Counted from the first letter of the stretch, positions 15,295 through 23,242 are shown. The stretch is 64,000 nt of DNA from Desulfobulbus sp. (GCA_028684915.1 JAQUEZ010000002.1:24240-88239), one strand, 5' to 3'. Notes: generated from the letters alone by a model not told the origin. Numbers and translations: made by a program.

Positions 15295-15953
15295 TGGCAA
15301 CTCGACCGCTCAAGATCAGCTGGACGCTTTACCGGCCAATGATAAAGAACGATCATCCAATTCACCTGGATGCCATTCTTGCTTGGGCCGCTGTAAGGAT
15401 TGCAGAAGAGCAGGGCGTTGAAAATCATTTTGCAGCGCAAGAAGATTTACCACTTGCCAAGAATGATGATGGTATCTGGAAGGCCAGTATGTTGATCAAG
15501 AGAAACACTCGATCATCATTACTTTTTCCAATGACCAAACCATTCAATGTATACCTGGACGATGCGAATATCTACTATCAAAAAAAGAATATCCTGTTTA
15601 CGCCGGCGACAGGAAAATTCAAGGCGTTTGATCTCCGCCTGCAGGCCGGTTGGTGTTCCGAAGTGAATGCCTGGTGCATCGGTGATCCGGACAAGGTGAA
15701 GCACCTGTTGTCCCGGATTAGCAGCTTGGGCAAGCTCTCCAGAAACAATTTTGGGGCAATCAAGGATTTTTCAGTCAACGATGATCCTGCAGCCGAGAAA
15801 TTGTGGCAAGTCAGAACGCTGCCGCTTGCCCTGGATCATCCGGTCCAACCGGGCTATGCCCGAGCAATGCGGGTCTGTGCGCCTCCATATTGGGACAAAA
15901 CCAGACTTGAGGCCTGCCAAGTGCCAATTGACCCACAAGGACTTTGTGTTTAG
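15294..15953 (+). CDS. csf3: Csf3, Cas5-like subunit of the type IV effector
   Basis: 219 aa. PLKISWTLYRPMIKNDHPIH and LDAILAWAAVRIAEEQG at the start are typical of Csf3. LGKLSRNNFGAIKDFSV (about residues 143-160) gives the Gly-containing loop of the RAMP fold. The subunit caps the 5' handle of the crRNA. Translation is coupled to csf2 by the TAATG overlap. About 110 bases follow before csf4, containing a repeat-like hairpin. Confidence 0.85.
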   Translation: MATRPLKISWTLYRPMIKNDHPIHLDAILAWAAVRIAEEQGVENHFAAQEDLPLAKNDDGIWKASMLIKRNTRSSLLFPMTKPFNVYLDDANIYYQKKNILFTPATGKFKAFDLRLQAGWCSEVNAWCIGDPDKVKHLLSRISSLGKLSRNNFGAIKDFSVNDDPAAEKLWQVRTLPLALDHPVQPGYARAMRVCAPPYWDKTRLEACQVPIDPQGLCV

Positions 15954-15964
15954 CGATTTCCACC

Positions 15965-16007
15965 GATAAATAATAGAATTTGCTATGCAGATTCGTTAAA
16001 CGAATTT
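15965..16007 (+). promoter_or_regulatory. Solitary CRISPR-repeat-like hairpin before csf4
   Basis: GAATTTG (15977-15983) can pair with CAGATTC (15988-15994) with one G-U. The sequence CAGATTCGTTAAACG follows, close to the CAGGATTCGTTGAAAG end of the array 2 repeat. The handle also forms the palindrome ATTCGTTAAACGAAT (15991-16005). It lies 60 bases ahead of csf4. It could be a relic repeat, a Cas6-bound control site or a repressor operator. Confidence 0.45.
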
Positions 16008-16064
16008 CTAAGGTATTTCACTTTAAAAAAATATGATTAATATAAAATTTGAGCAATCGCGAAA

Positions 16065-18377
16065 ATGAGATATACAGTATACTCTCCTGAAATTCCTGTT
16101 AGATATAGGGAAGATATAAGTAAGGGCAAAGCGGTTAAACTTTTCGCTTTGCAAGCCATTAAAAATGGATTGAATCCTGTGGCTTTGCCATCGGCTGAAT
16201 TATCAAGGATTAGCTTGAATTTGACAGATGATGAAGAAGTTCTATTTAATCATGGTGTGCAACGATCAATTCAAGTCGGGCTTAATTATCCTAACGGCAA
16301 GCTCATAGGTGCATATTGTTATGCTCAAATTCAAGAATTGATCAAAAAAGAACAATCAGAAACCAAGCCTGAGCAATCAATCTTACGTCCAGATCAAGAG
16401 AAATATTATAAAGCTATCAGTGCAAGCATGGCCAAGGGGGGCATTGTCCTCGCTGAAGGCGGGACCGGTTTGGTGAAAAGCCGGGTCTTGGCCATGCTTG
16501 CCCGAGATGCCGTAAAGAATGGCGATGGGCCGGTTTGCATCGCCGCGCCGACGATTTCCGTGCTGCGCCACCTCTACGACGAGCTGAAACTGGTCCCGGA
16601 TACTGAAGGCCTGCAGGTCGGCATTTTGCTTGGGAAAAGCCAATTTTTGAATCCGGATCGCTTGCATTTGATCCTTGGCGATCCAGAAAGTGTTGAGAAG
16701 ATCGCAAGGTATGATGATTTGATGGAGTGGTGCAAACAAGGGTGCCCTCCACTCCAGGAAACCGGATCAGATGTGCTCGACGAAATTTGTCTCGGAATAC
16801 GCTATCTTTACGACGATTTGATGTTCCTGGCGCCTGAACTTGCCGGCACGGTGGGCCTGACGCTGTTGGATAGCGCCAATTCAGATAATGAAGATGAAAA
16901 TGCCGCATTGGAAGTTTATCGCGAGATGTTTGCCGCAAGTAAAGAGGTCGGCATAACATTGTGCTCCCATGCAATGCTTGCAATCCACATGAATTTTTTG
17001 AATTTCAACAATAATTCTGTTGGAATATTGCCACCATTCAAAACACTCTTGATAGATGAAGCGCATATATTGGAAATGACGGTTTCTAATATTAACACTT
17101 ATGGATTATCAATATTTTCGTTACGAGCAACTTTAAGGCAAACAAATTTTGGATCAGCACAAGATCGAAAGGAAGCATTGAAATACTGCGAATTATTGAT
17201 TGGAAATCATAAACAGGAAAACGTATTTCTTACGAGAAGAGATTTGAATGATAGTGGAAATGGTTCAATTTTTTCTGATACATTGAAATTGCTCGAAGGT
17301 TTAGAGCAATCGATCCGGCAAATGTTTGGCCGGAAAAAACTTTCTACTTTCGTTCCCGAGTCATTTTCGCAACAGATTATAAAGGAAAGCCTTTATACTC
17401 TGAAGCGCATCAACAGCAAGGAATATCCTGTCAATATAAGGACTTCCCCGATTAAATGTTACCCAAATTTTACCGTTGGCCCCGCTTCGGTCAAGCATCT
17501 TTTTGAGACACTCTGGAGCAAAGTAAAGGCCGCAGCTCTAGTATCTGCGACTCTTACCCTTCCTGGTATAGATGGGATTCCTAATGCCAATCATATCAAG
17601 AAAATTTTAAATATTCCGGCTCCACGATTAAACCTTACCGAGCCAGTGCGCCAAAAGTGGTTGTATTCTCCGGTGACTCTTCATGTACCTGGAAAAAATG
17701 AACTGGAACAATTTATACCTGCAACCATCACTGCTGATGAACTCAAAGGAAAAGAGGTTGATTCGGAAACTCAGGAAAAATTCAACATTTGGTTTGATGC
17801 AGTAACAAGAAAGATTGATAAAATATCAATGGGTGCGAAAGGCGGAACGATTATCCTTCTGACGAGTTATGCTCTTCTCGATAAATTCAAGGAAGCTGGC
17901 AGCTATTCAAGATTTTCCAACCGGATGATGTTTCACGACAGGGGCATTGCTTTTCAGCAACAAAAGATGAATTTCATCAATCAATCGCTCCAAAATAAAC
18001 GACCAGTTTGGTTTGCCCTGGGGAACGCCTGGACCGGCCTGGATATTTCCGGTCATCAATATGATCTGCCTGCAAAAGAAGATAATCTTTTGACCGATCT
18101 GATTATTCCCAGAGTCCCTTTCGGGTTGAATACCAGCATGACCGGCCTCAGTCGCAATAATTTTCAAGTAAATGAAGCGGGAAAATTAACTGTTTTCCCC
18201 ACTTCCGGCCGGAACGATGCCGCCTTTCTGTTTAAACAGGGTATTGGGCGTCTTGTTCGACGTGAAGGCGTTCCGGCAAAAAATCTGTGGGTCTTGGATG
18301 CCAGGATTTGGTTGAAGGACAGAAAAATGTATGGGGTTTTCCAGCAGATACTTGCGCCATACAAGATAGCGGAGTGA
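16065..18377 (+). CDS. csf4: Csf4, DinG-family helicase of type IV-A CRISPR
   Basis: 770 aa, superfamily 2 XPD/DinG-type helicase. Walker A is at residues 132-139 but reads GGTGLVKS: the Gly normally before Lys is Val137 (codon 16473-16475). Walker B is LLIDEAH near residue 328, motif V-like GNAWTGLDISG near 650, and motif VI GIGRLVRREG near 727. DinG is required for type IV-A interference, unwinding DNA 5' to 3' after the crRNA complex binds its target; its presence defines subtype IV-A. No clear four-Cys iron-sulfur signature is seen between Walker A and B. The ribosome site is weak, so a separate promoter in the gap after csf3 is possible. Confidence 0.88.
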   Translation: MRYTVYSPEIPVRYREDISKGKAVKLFALQAIKNGLNPVALPSAELSRISLNLTDDEEVLFNHGVQRSIQVGLNYPNGKLIGAYCYAQIQELIKKEQSETKPEQSILRPDQEKYYKAISASMAKGGIVLAEGGTGLVKSRVLAMLARDAVKNGDGPVCIAAPTISVLRHLYDELKLVPDTEGLQVGILLGKSQFLNPDRLHLILGDPESVEKIARYDDLMEWCKQGCPPLQETGSDVLDEICLGIRYLYDDLMFLAPELAGTVGLTLLDSANSDNEDENAALEVYREMFAASKEVGITLCSHAMLAIHMNFLNFNNNSVGILPPFKTLLIDEAHILEMTVSNINTYGLSIFSLRATLRQTNFGSAQDRKEALKYCELLIGNHKQENVFLTRRDLNDSGNGSIFSDTLKLLEGLEQSIRQMFGRKKLSTFVPESFSQQIIKESLYTLKRINSKEYPVNIRTSPIKCYPNFTVGPASVKHLFETLWSKVKAAALVSATLTLPGIDGIPNANHIKKILNIPAPRLNLTEPVRQKWLYSPVTLHVPGKNELEQFIPATITADELKGKEVDSETQEKFNIWFDAVTRKIDKISMGAKGGTIILLTSYALLDKFKEAGSYSRFSNRMMFHDRGIAFQQQKMNFINQSLQNKRPVWFALGNAWTGLDISGHQYDLPAKEDNLLTDLIIPRVPFGLNTSMTGLSRNNFQVNEAGKLTVFPTSGRNDAAFLFKQGIGRLVRREGVPAKNLWVLDARIWLKDRKMYGVFQQILAPYKIAE

Positions 18378-18384
18378 GTTAATC

Positions 18385-18663
18385 ATGTGTGAAATTGGAT
18401 TTGGATCGGATTGCAAATATTCCTGGATATCTCAACCCGTTGCCCGGCGTGAACATACCTGCTGTGAGTGCGGGAGCCAGATTCAACGGGGAGAGCAGTA
18501 CGAATTGATTCGTGGCGTTTGGGAAGGACGAATTGATTCCTACAAAACCTGTTCTTTCTGTGCGTCTGCTCGGGCCAGGGCGCATGGAGATTTTGAGTTG
18601 AATAGCGACGAAGGTTTTCCGTTTGGCCAGCTATGGGAATGCGTTGGATGGGATTATCAGTAG
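18385..18663 (+). CDS. Zinc-ribbon protein within the CRISPR locus (92 aa)
   Basis: CCECG (about residue 27) and CSFC (about residue 57) form a four-Cys zinc site enclosing QIQRGEQYELIRGVWEGRID. The Cys spacing is reminiscent of the finger in Csf1, but the rest is unlike it. Small proteins of this kind also occur on phages. It starts 7 bases after csf4, so it is probably translated with it, and ends just before leader 2. No type IV gene of this kind is established, so a role in the system is inference. Confidence 0.7.
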   Translation: MCEIGFGSDCKYSWISQPVARREHTCCECGSQIQRGEQYELIRGVWEGRIDSYKTCSFCASARARAHGDFELNSDEGFPFGQLWECVGWDYQ

Positions 18664-18672
18664 CGCGGATTC

Positions 18673-18836
18673 GCGAACCGCAGTTAGCCATAATTAGCAG
18701 AGTGGTTCGCACCCTTTGTAATTACAGGCAAAGTTACGAAGATCCTCGGAATTGTGAGTATGGAACTGTGTTTAACACGACAGTTCGCGGAAACGATCAA
18801 ATAAGGTGAAAGATACCAGTCTGTTCTTGGTCGGCC
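18673..18836 (+). promoter_or_regulatory. CRISPR leader 2 (164 nt)
   Basis: Same length and order of blocks as leader 1. GCGAACC at 18673-18679 and GGTTCGC at 18704-18710 form an inverted repeat, again with exactly 24 bases between. TTCGCGGAAA and TTGGTCGGC precede the first repeat. The loop sequences differ between the leaders while arms and spacing are kept, pointing to a functional site. Confidence 0.75.
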
Positions 18837-19365
18837 GTTTAATGGAATCCTGGGAGCAGGATTCGTTGAAAGCTGCACCGCATCGGCGAGAGCTATGCCA
18901 CCTTGCGCGTTTAATGGAATCCTGGGAGCAGGATTCGTTGAAAGTCCAAGCGCGTTTGAAACCCGGTTGTGGTGCTTTGTTTAATGGAATCCTGGGAGCA
19001 GGATTCGTTGAAAGACTTAATCTATCCACGATCAATGGGTCCATTGGTGTTTAATGGAATCCTGGGAGCAGGATTCGTTGAAAGATATAGCCCCGCACAA
19101 ACAGCCCGTGAACCACATGTTTAATGGAATCCTGGGAGCAGGATTTGTTGAAAGAGTTAGAAGTCGCGCCTAAACACATCGGTGTCTTGTTTAATGGAAT
19201 CCTGGGAACAGGATTTGTTGAAAGATTGTAGTCGTAGGCGTGATGCTGATTTATTACGGTTTAATTGAATCCTGTGAACAGGATTCGTTGAAAGACGTTC
19301 TTTTTGTCGTTGTCTTTGTTTGCGAAGGCGTTTAATTGAATCCCGGAAACGGGATTTGTTGAAAG
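18837..19365 (+). CRISPR. CRISPR array 2, 8 repeats / 7 spacers, type IV-A
   Basis: The 36-nt repeat reads GTTTAATGGAATCCTG, GGAG, then CAGGATTCGTTGAAAG, with stem AATCCTG/CAGGATT. Starts are at 18837, 18909, 18979, 19049, 19119, 19189, 19259 and 19330; spacers are 34-36 nt. The last repeat has stem AATCCCG/CGGGATT, a matched double change. Both outer parts match array 1 closely, so one Cas6 may serve both arrays. Confidence 0.95.
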
Positions 19366-19431
19366 AGGGATATCGGCAAGCTGACAATGAAAGTGAATAT
19401 CTTAACTCAAATTTGAGGGCTCAATATCAAG

Positions 19432-19956
19432 ATGATCAAACAAATAATACCTTGCGAGAACTGGTTTTTTGTCCCTTTGGAATCCATCAATAAGCACGGT
19501 CGGGAATTGAACATGACTGTTGCACCTTTTGACCTTGACGCCCTTTCAGGATCGATGCCAATCGCGGCCTGGGGACTCACCGAAGAAGGTCAGACGGTCG
19601 GTCTTGTCGCGGTGACTGGCGGAGACGATACGGTGATTGCGGGAAGATGCCGCTTGGCCATGGTGCCACCTGGGGGGCGGTACGTCCATCTGGATGGCGG
19701 CGCCTTGCAGGCCAAGCATGACGACGGCACAGTCAACGAATTGAAGAGGATCCTGGACCACCTGAAAAAGGACTGCTCGCACGCGGCGCTGGTCGATTTT
19801 GTCCTCAATCCTGCCGGCAATCGACAGGGAAGCGAACTTGCCGGCCATCAGTACGAATGGCTGGATCAGCATACAGGCTCTTGTGGCGATGATCATTACG
19901 GGACGATCAGCTTCCGGATCGGGATGGTCTATGCGGTGTTTGAATACAACTGCTGA
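19432..19956 (+). CDS. Hypothetical protein (174 aa)
   Basis: Not recognised. The product is beta-rich with MPIAAWGLTEEGQTVGLVAVTGGDD and GRYVHLDGGALQAK, and ends in a Cys. No signal peptide or membrane helix is present. It follows array 2 by 66 bases and begins a run of rightward accessory genes. A second possible start at 19513 (MTVAPFDLDALSG) would shorten it by 27 residues. Confidence 0.55.
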   Translation: MIKQIIPCENWFFVPLESINKHGRELNMTVAPFDLDALSGSMPIAAWGLTEEGQTVGLVAVTGGDDTVIAGRCRLAMVPPGGRYVHLDGGALQAKHDDGTVNELKRILDHLKKDCSHAALVDFVLNPAGNRQGSELAGHQYEWLDQHTGSCGDDHYGTISFRIGMVYAVFEYNC

Positions 19957-19964
19957 GAAATTCA

Positions 19965-20261
19965 ATGCTGACGCTGCCAATAAATCGCATCTGGTTCGAC
20001 AAAATCGCCTCTCGCGAAAAGCCAGAGGAATATCGAAAAATCTCCCCGTATTATGCGGCTCGATTCGACAAGCACGAAGGGAGCCCGTTTCCCCTTCGTC
20101 TTCGGGCCGGGTATCGGGCCGACTCGCCCTTGCTGGAGTGTGTGGCCAGGGCAAACCAGGGCGAGGGGAGAGTAGAGTGGGGCGCCGAACCAGGAGTGCA
20201 ATACTACGTCCTGGCACTGTCAGATGTGGTGGTTTTGTTGGAAGGTCAGAAGAAGGTTTGA
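19965..20261 (+). CDS. ASCH-domain protein (98 aa)
   Basis: Residues 1-30 read LPINRIWFDKIASREKPEEYRKISPYY in part, the signature of phage-type ASCH domains: the strand, the WFDKI helix and the KPEEYR motif. The protein ends with a beta strand YYVLALSDVVVLLE. ASCH domains resemble PUA and bind RNA or modified nucleotides; small stand-alone copies are common on phages and plasmids. Starts 8 bases after the preceding gene. Confidence 0.75.
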   Translation: MLTLPINRIWFDKIASREKPEEYRKISPYYAARFDKHEGSPFPLRLRAGYRADSPLLECVARANQGEGRVEWGAEPGVQYYVLALSDVVVLLEGQKKV

Positions 20262-20305
20262 TCCATGGCTAACGCTTCATCAAGGAGGTTGAAAAGATCA
20301 AAAAT

Positions 20306-20590
20306 ATGTTGAGAATTTCACGCTTCATCTTATCGGTCTTAATCCTCTCAGTTTCAACAAGCAGTTTCGCCTATCCGGTGAAATTGAATAAGCTGAAATT
20401 GAAGAGCATTCTTCTTGAAGTATACCAAATTGACGACAAAGAAATACTGAAAATATGCCTGGACGGGTACGCCTGGTTTTATAGTGATTCTCAGTTGTTG
20501 ATGGGTCCATCTATTAAAGATGGAGAATATGAACAATGCACGCTACCAGAAACAAAACCTTCCCCTGCTCCAGACCAAGGAAACAACTGA
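20306..20590 (+). CDS. Small secreted protein (94 aa)
   Basis: Residues 1-22 form a signal peptide (basic start, then FILSVLILSVSTSSFAY with likely cleavage after SFA). The mature part is about 70 residues, with two Cys residues in EILKICLDGYAWF and YEQCTLPE that could form a disulfide. It ends Pro-rich. No family recognised. An AAGGAGG-like site precedes the ATG by about 15 bases, and a terminator follows. Confidence 0.6.
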   Translation: MLRISRFILSVLILSVSTSSFAYPVKLNKLKLKSILLEVYQIDDKEILKICLDGYAWFYSDSQLLMGPSIKDGEYEQCTLPETKPSPAPDQGNN

Positions 20591-20622
20591 TTCGTTTTAG
20601 TAAAAATATTCGTTAAAAAAAG

Positions 20623-20656
20623 GAGAACCTTAATTTTTGGGTTCTCTTTTTTTTTT
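20623..20656 (+). terminator. Rho-independent terminator
   Basis: GAGAACC (20623-20629) pairs with GGTTCTC (20640-20646), followed by ten T residues. It ends the unit that begins after array 2. Confidence 0.9.
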
Positions 20657-20793
20657 CATTTTTCCATTCCGTTATAACAACCATTTTCAACCAGGGCTAT
20701 TTGACTGGAGCAACTGGCGTCAAAATATCTTTCGTATTTTTATGTTGGTGATATTTATTTCAAAACATAAATAATTTGTGCAGCATGGGAAAA

Positions 20794-20828
20794 ATTAAAA
20801 CTTGCAATTGACAATTTCAAGTTTTAAT
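20794..20828. promoter_or_regulatory. Inverted repeat with promoter-like boxes
   Basis: ATTAAAACTTG (20794-20804) and CAAGTTTTAAT (20818-20828) are perfect complements with 13 bases between. TTGCAA at 20802 and TAATGT 17 bases on could be a promoter overlapping it. The rest of 20657-20935 has no gene and nothing further that I can name. Confidence 0.4.
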
Positions 20829-20935
20829 GTTGTTTGCAAGCATTAATTGAGACACCAAATTTTTCAATTGATTTTGTAGCCAGGAATAACTTTCTAATCG
20901 ATTCACTGTGACTTCAAAAGAGTATCTGTAATTTC

Positions 20936-21196
20936 ATGATCTGTATCGAGCAAACATACCTTGAGTGTATCAAGCCAGCGCAAAACAAGCGGGCCTATTA
21001 CCGCCTTGTTGTCGGGTATGATCTTTTTGGGCCAAAGGTGATGCGTTCTTGGGGCCGTATAGGGACCAAGGAACGCCCGCGCCGATGCGACCGAACCGCC
21101 AGCATGGATGAGGCTCGGGAGATTGCAAATCAGGTTTTAAAGACCCGTTTTGCGCACGGCTACGCCATCATTCGTCAAGTGTCCTCGCCATGCTGA
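20936..21196 (+). CDS. WGR-domain protein (86 aa)
   Basis: The sequence contains YYRLVVGYDLFGPKVMRSWGRIG followed by a helix EAREIANQVL and a closing strand, the complete outline of a WGR domain. In bacteria such stand-alone domains are common on mobile DNA and are thought to bind nucleic acid or ADP-ribosylation partners. It lies alone after a 345-base gene-free gap. Confidence 0.75.
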   Translation: MICIEQTYLECIKPAQNKRAYYRLVVGYDLFGPKVMRSWGRIGTKERPRRCDRTASMDEAREIANQVLKTRFAHGYAIIRQVSSPC

Positions 21197-21295
21197 TGTT
21201 GCCAATCAGCCGAATCTGGTTTTAAGTCGAGGTCGGAAATATTTCGTCCTGGATTTACGAGATGTTGAAATGATCGAGAACCCAAACAAGGAACA

Positions 21296-21709
21296 ATGAA
21301 ATCTGAAAGGTACACCGCTGCAGTATTGAAATTGATCCCGCTCGCCCAAGGCGACACCGGAGGAAGCCGTGTCGCCGCGCAAATTCTTCTGAGCGCCTAT
21401 AATGGTGAAGAATTTCAGCTAAATATTGTCGACTTGACTAATCTGGATCGGAAACATTACATCGCCGCGCTCTCCGTGATCCGTGGCCGGGTCGAATTGG
21501 GGATCGAGCCGCACACCGTGCTGGAGCGTGGCGACAAAATTTTCCAGGAACTGTGGCTGAAATGGGAGAGGTATAATGTCGCCAATAGGGGTATTCCTGA
21601 TTGTTATTCATGCTATGGGACAGGGAAGATCTATACAGATCCAGAGGATGCAAACTATGAGTTGAAACCGTGCCCTAGATGTGGTGGAAAAGGGTTTACA
21701 AATGAGTAA
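21296..21709 (+). CDS. DUF7673-like protein with zinc knuckles (137 aa)
   Basis: The first 100 residues follow a pattern I associate with DUF7673: LIPLAQGDTGGSRVAAQILLSAYNG, then NLDRKHYIAALSVIRGR and EPHTVLERGDKIFQELW. The C-terminus adds CYSCYGTGKI and CPRCGGKGF, two DnaJ-type CxxCxGxG knuckles, making a fusion not typical for the family as I know it. AAGGA precedes the ATG. Function unknown. Confidence 0.65.
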   Translation: MKSERYTAAVLKLIPLAQGDTGGSRVAAQILLSAYNGEEFQLNIVDLTNLDRKHYIAALSVIRGRVELGIEPHTVLERGDKIFQELWLKWERYNVANRGIPDCYSCYGTGKIYTDPEDANYELKPCPRCGGKGFTNE

Positions 21710-21721
21710 TAGGGGTGACAA

Positions 21722-22132
21722 GTGATCTATTTATTTCAGATTTTTCAAGCACAAAACAAGGAATTTGGCATAGAGCAATATAACGACCGTGTGTGTGTGA
21801 TTTTTGAAAGTGGCAATCCTGGTGGAGAGCCAGGAGAATTTGAAACTTTTTTTGGTGATTCTCTTACCGAGTGGTGTGGTTTCGATCCCGAAGTAATAGC
21901 AAGTAAAGTTGATTCCGTTGTTGGTTTCGATTCTTTAATTCAAAAAAAATATATTTATAAAATTGATCATCCAGGTGAACCCGGAGCTGGAGTATCATCG
22001 TTTTCAGATACCGTAATTGTGATATTGGAAAGTGGCGATACTGGAGAAGATCCAGGAGATTTTGTCGAATATATACAATTGGCGCTGCGCAATTGGTATG
22101 ACGGTGCTAATGTTTCAAAAGGTCTGGGTTGA
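21722..22132 (+). CDS. Protein with internal duplication (136 aa)
   Basis: Two halves are related: RVCVIFESGNPGGEPGEF near residue 24 and TVIVILESGDTGEDPGDF near residue 97. Each is followed by a helix ending in a Trp (SLTEWCGF and LALRNWYDG). The protein is acidic with no signal peptide. A tandem repeat of a 65-residue unit suggests a pseudo-dimer. No family is recognised. It begins 12 bases after the previous gene. Confidence 0.55.
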   Translation: MIYLFQIFQAQNKEFGIEQYNDRVCVIFESGNPGGEPGEFETFFGDSLTEWCGFDPEVIASKVDSVVGFDSLIQKKYIYKIDHPGEPGAGVSSFSDTVIVILESGDTGEDPGDFVEYIQLALRNWYDGANVSKGLG

Positions 22133-22142
22133 ATGATTGATG

Positions 22143-22304
22143 ATGTATGGGAAAAAAAATTACCAATTCTGGATTTTTGTTTTTTTGTCGTGGTTATCTT
22201 TCCCACTCCTGGCTGTTTGGCTGATGGTAACGCATCCCGGCAAATGTGCTGCTTGCTGGAAAAAAGAATTGACCGGCAGTTGGTTTAATTCCAAATCAAG
22301 ATAG
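22143..22304 (+). CDS. Small single-pass membrane protein (53 aa)
   Basis: A short frame from the ATG at 22143 encodes a hydrophobic helix (WIFVFLSWLSFPLLAVWLM) followed by KCAACWKKELTGSW, a CxxC pair on the far side. The frame is offset from a competing one of 50 codons starting at 22133, and this one looks more protein-like. The ribosome site is weak. Confidence 0.4.
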   Translation: MYGKKNYQFWIFVFLSWLSFPLLAVWLMVTHPGKCAACWKKELTGSWFNSKSR

Positions 22305-22347
22305 CGAGGGGGGGGAAAGATCCTCGCCCCCTTGCAGGAGAACATGA

Positions 22348-22755
22348 ATGTTCAAATCACAAGCGCATTTAGAGATTGCTACCATGCAGCTTTACAGTAG
22401 TTTTGAGATTGTTGTCGTGACCGACACCATGCTCGTCATTCAGGATATAGCCATCGGCGAGTGGGTTGCCAATGACGCCGACAACGTGGTTGATGCCCTT
22501 CAGCAGATTATCCCAGGCGGGATACGGCGGCGCCAGTTGTATTACAGGGATACCGGGATGCGCTATGAACGAATAATTGTTGGGCCGGATGGGAATTTCG
22601 CTGGATTCAAATCTTGCAAATCTGGTCAGCAGTCTTTTTTTAAGCAGTTCGACCGATATTCTGCAATTTGGACAGTTTACGGTGATAATGATGGTGGATC
22701 TCAAGGGCGTAATGTCCGGATCGTGCCAGGAGTTAAGTTGACTTGCAATTTTTAG
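22348..22755 (+). CDS. Hypothetical protein (135 aa)
   Basis: CAGGAGAA lies 8-9 bases before the ATG. The first half has HLEIATMQLYSSFEIVVVTDTMLVIQD, a strand-rich segment; the second half has QLYYRDTGMRYERIIVGPDGNF and is Gly- and Asp-rich. No motif is recognised. A Tn3-type terminal repeat begins 10 bases after its stop, so its native downstream context may be lost. Confidence 0.55.
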   Translation: MFKSQAHLEIATMQLYSSFEIVVVTDTMLVIQDIAIGEWVANDADNVVDALQQIIPGGIRRRQLYYRDTGMRYERIIVGPDGNFAGFKSCKSGQQSFFKQFDRYSAIWTVYGDNDGGSQGRNVRIVPGVKLTCNF

Positions 22756-22765
22756 AAATCGACTA

Positions 22766-22803
22766 GGGGTCGCTTCAGAATTCGGATAATAAAGCACGCT
22801 TTA
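22766..22803 (+). repeat. Solitary Tn3-family terminal inverted repeat
   Basis: It starts GGGGTCGCTTCAGAATTCGG and ends AAAGCACGCTTTA. This matches the 38-base end of Tn21-type transposons at most positions and is closely related to the ends of the elements at 30478 and 60538. No partner repeat in opposite orientation is seen nearby, so it is a relic. Confidence 0.7.
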
Positions 22804-22867
22804 CCCAAGGCTGCGCGGCCTGGATCACCAGCACCGGCCAGGACAACCCAAGACGAAGGTTTGATTC

Positions 22868-23242
22868 ATGAACGCCCAGGACTCAAGAATTGAACATATA
22901 ATCTCTTGCAATAATACGGCAGGGCTTTTGTTTGATGAAAATGTGCAAGTTGATGAAATTGAAAAAGTTATAGTCAACTTGAAAGACGGTTTGGATTACT
23001 TGTATCAATTAGAACGATTCCCAATAATTTTAGAGGCTAAACTTTTGGGGAACTTAGGAGTTGCACATAAGAAAATTGGCACTAAAATCTATCTGAAAAA
23101 GGCTTTACACTTTTTTAAAAAGCTGCAAACTCTATGTATCGAATGGGACACGACTGAAGAGGATGAGTCACAAGTATGTATGGATTGCATTAATATCTCT
23201 TTTCGTGAGATATCGGACATATCCCGCTTGCTGAAGACTTGA
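22868..23242 (+). CDS. Hypothetical helical protein (124 aa)
   Basis: Mostly helical, with KVIVNLKDGLDYLYQLERFPIILEAKLLGNLGVAHKKIG in the middle reminiscent of a single TPR-like hairpin pair (described by features, not by a profile match). No signal peptide or membrane helix. A 192-bp miniature element begins 50 bases downstream. Confidence 0.55.
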   Translation: MNAQDSRIEHIISCNNTAGLLFDENVQVDEIEKVIVNLKDGLDYLYQLERFPIILEAKLLGNLGVAHKKIGTKIYLKKALHFFKKLQTLCIEWDTTEEDESQVCMDCINISFREISDISRLLKT

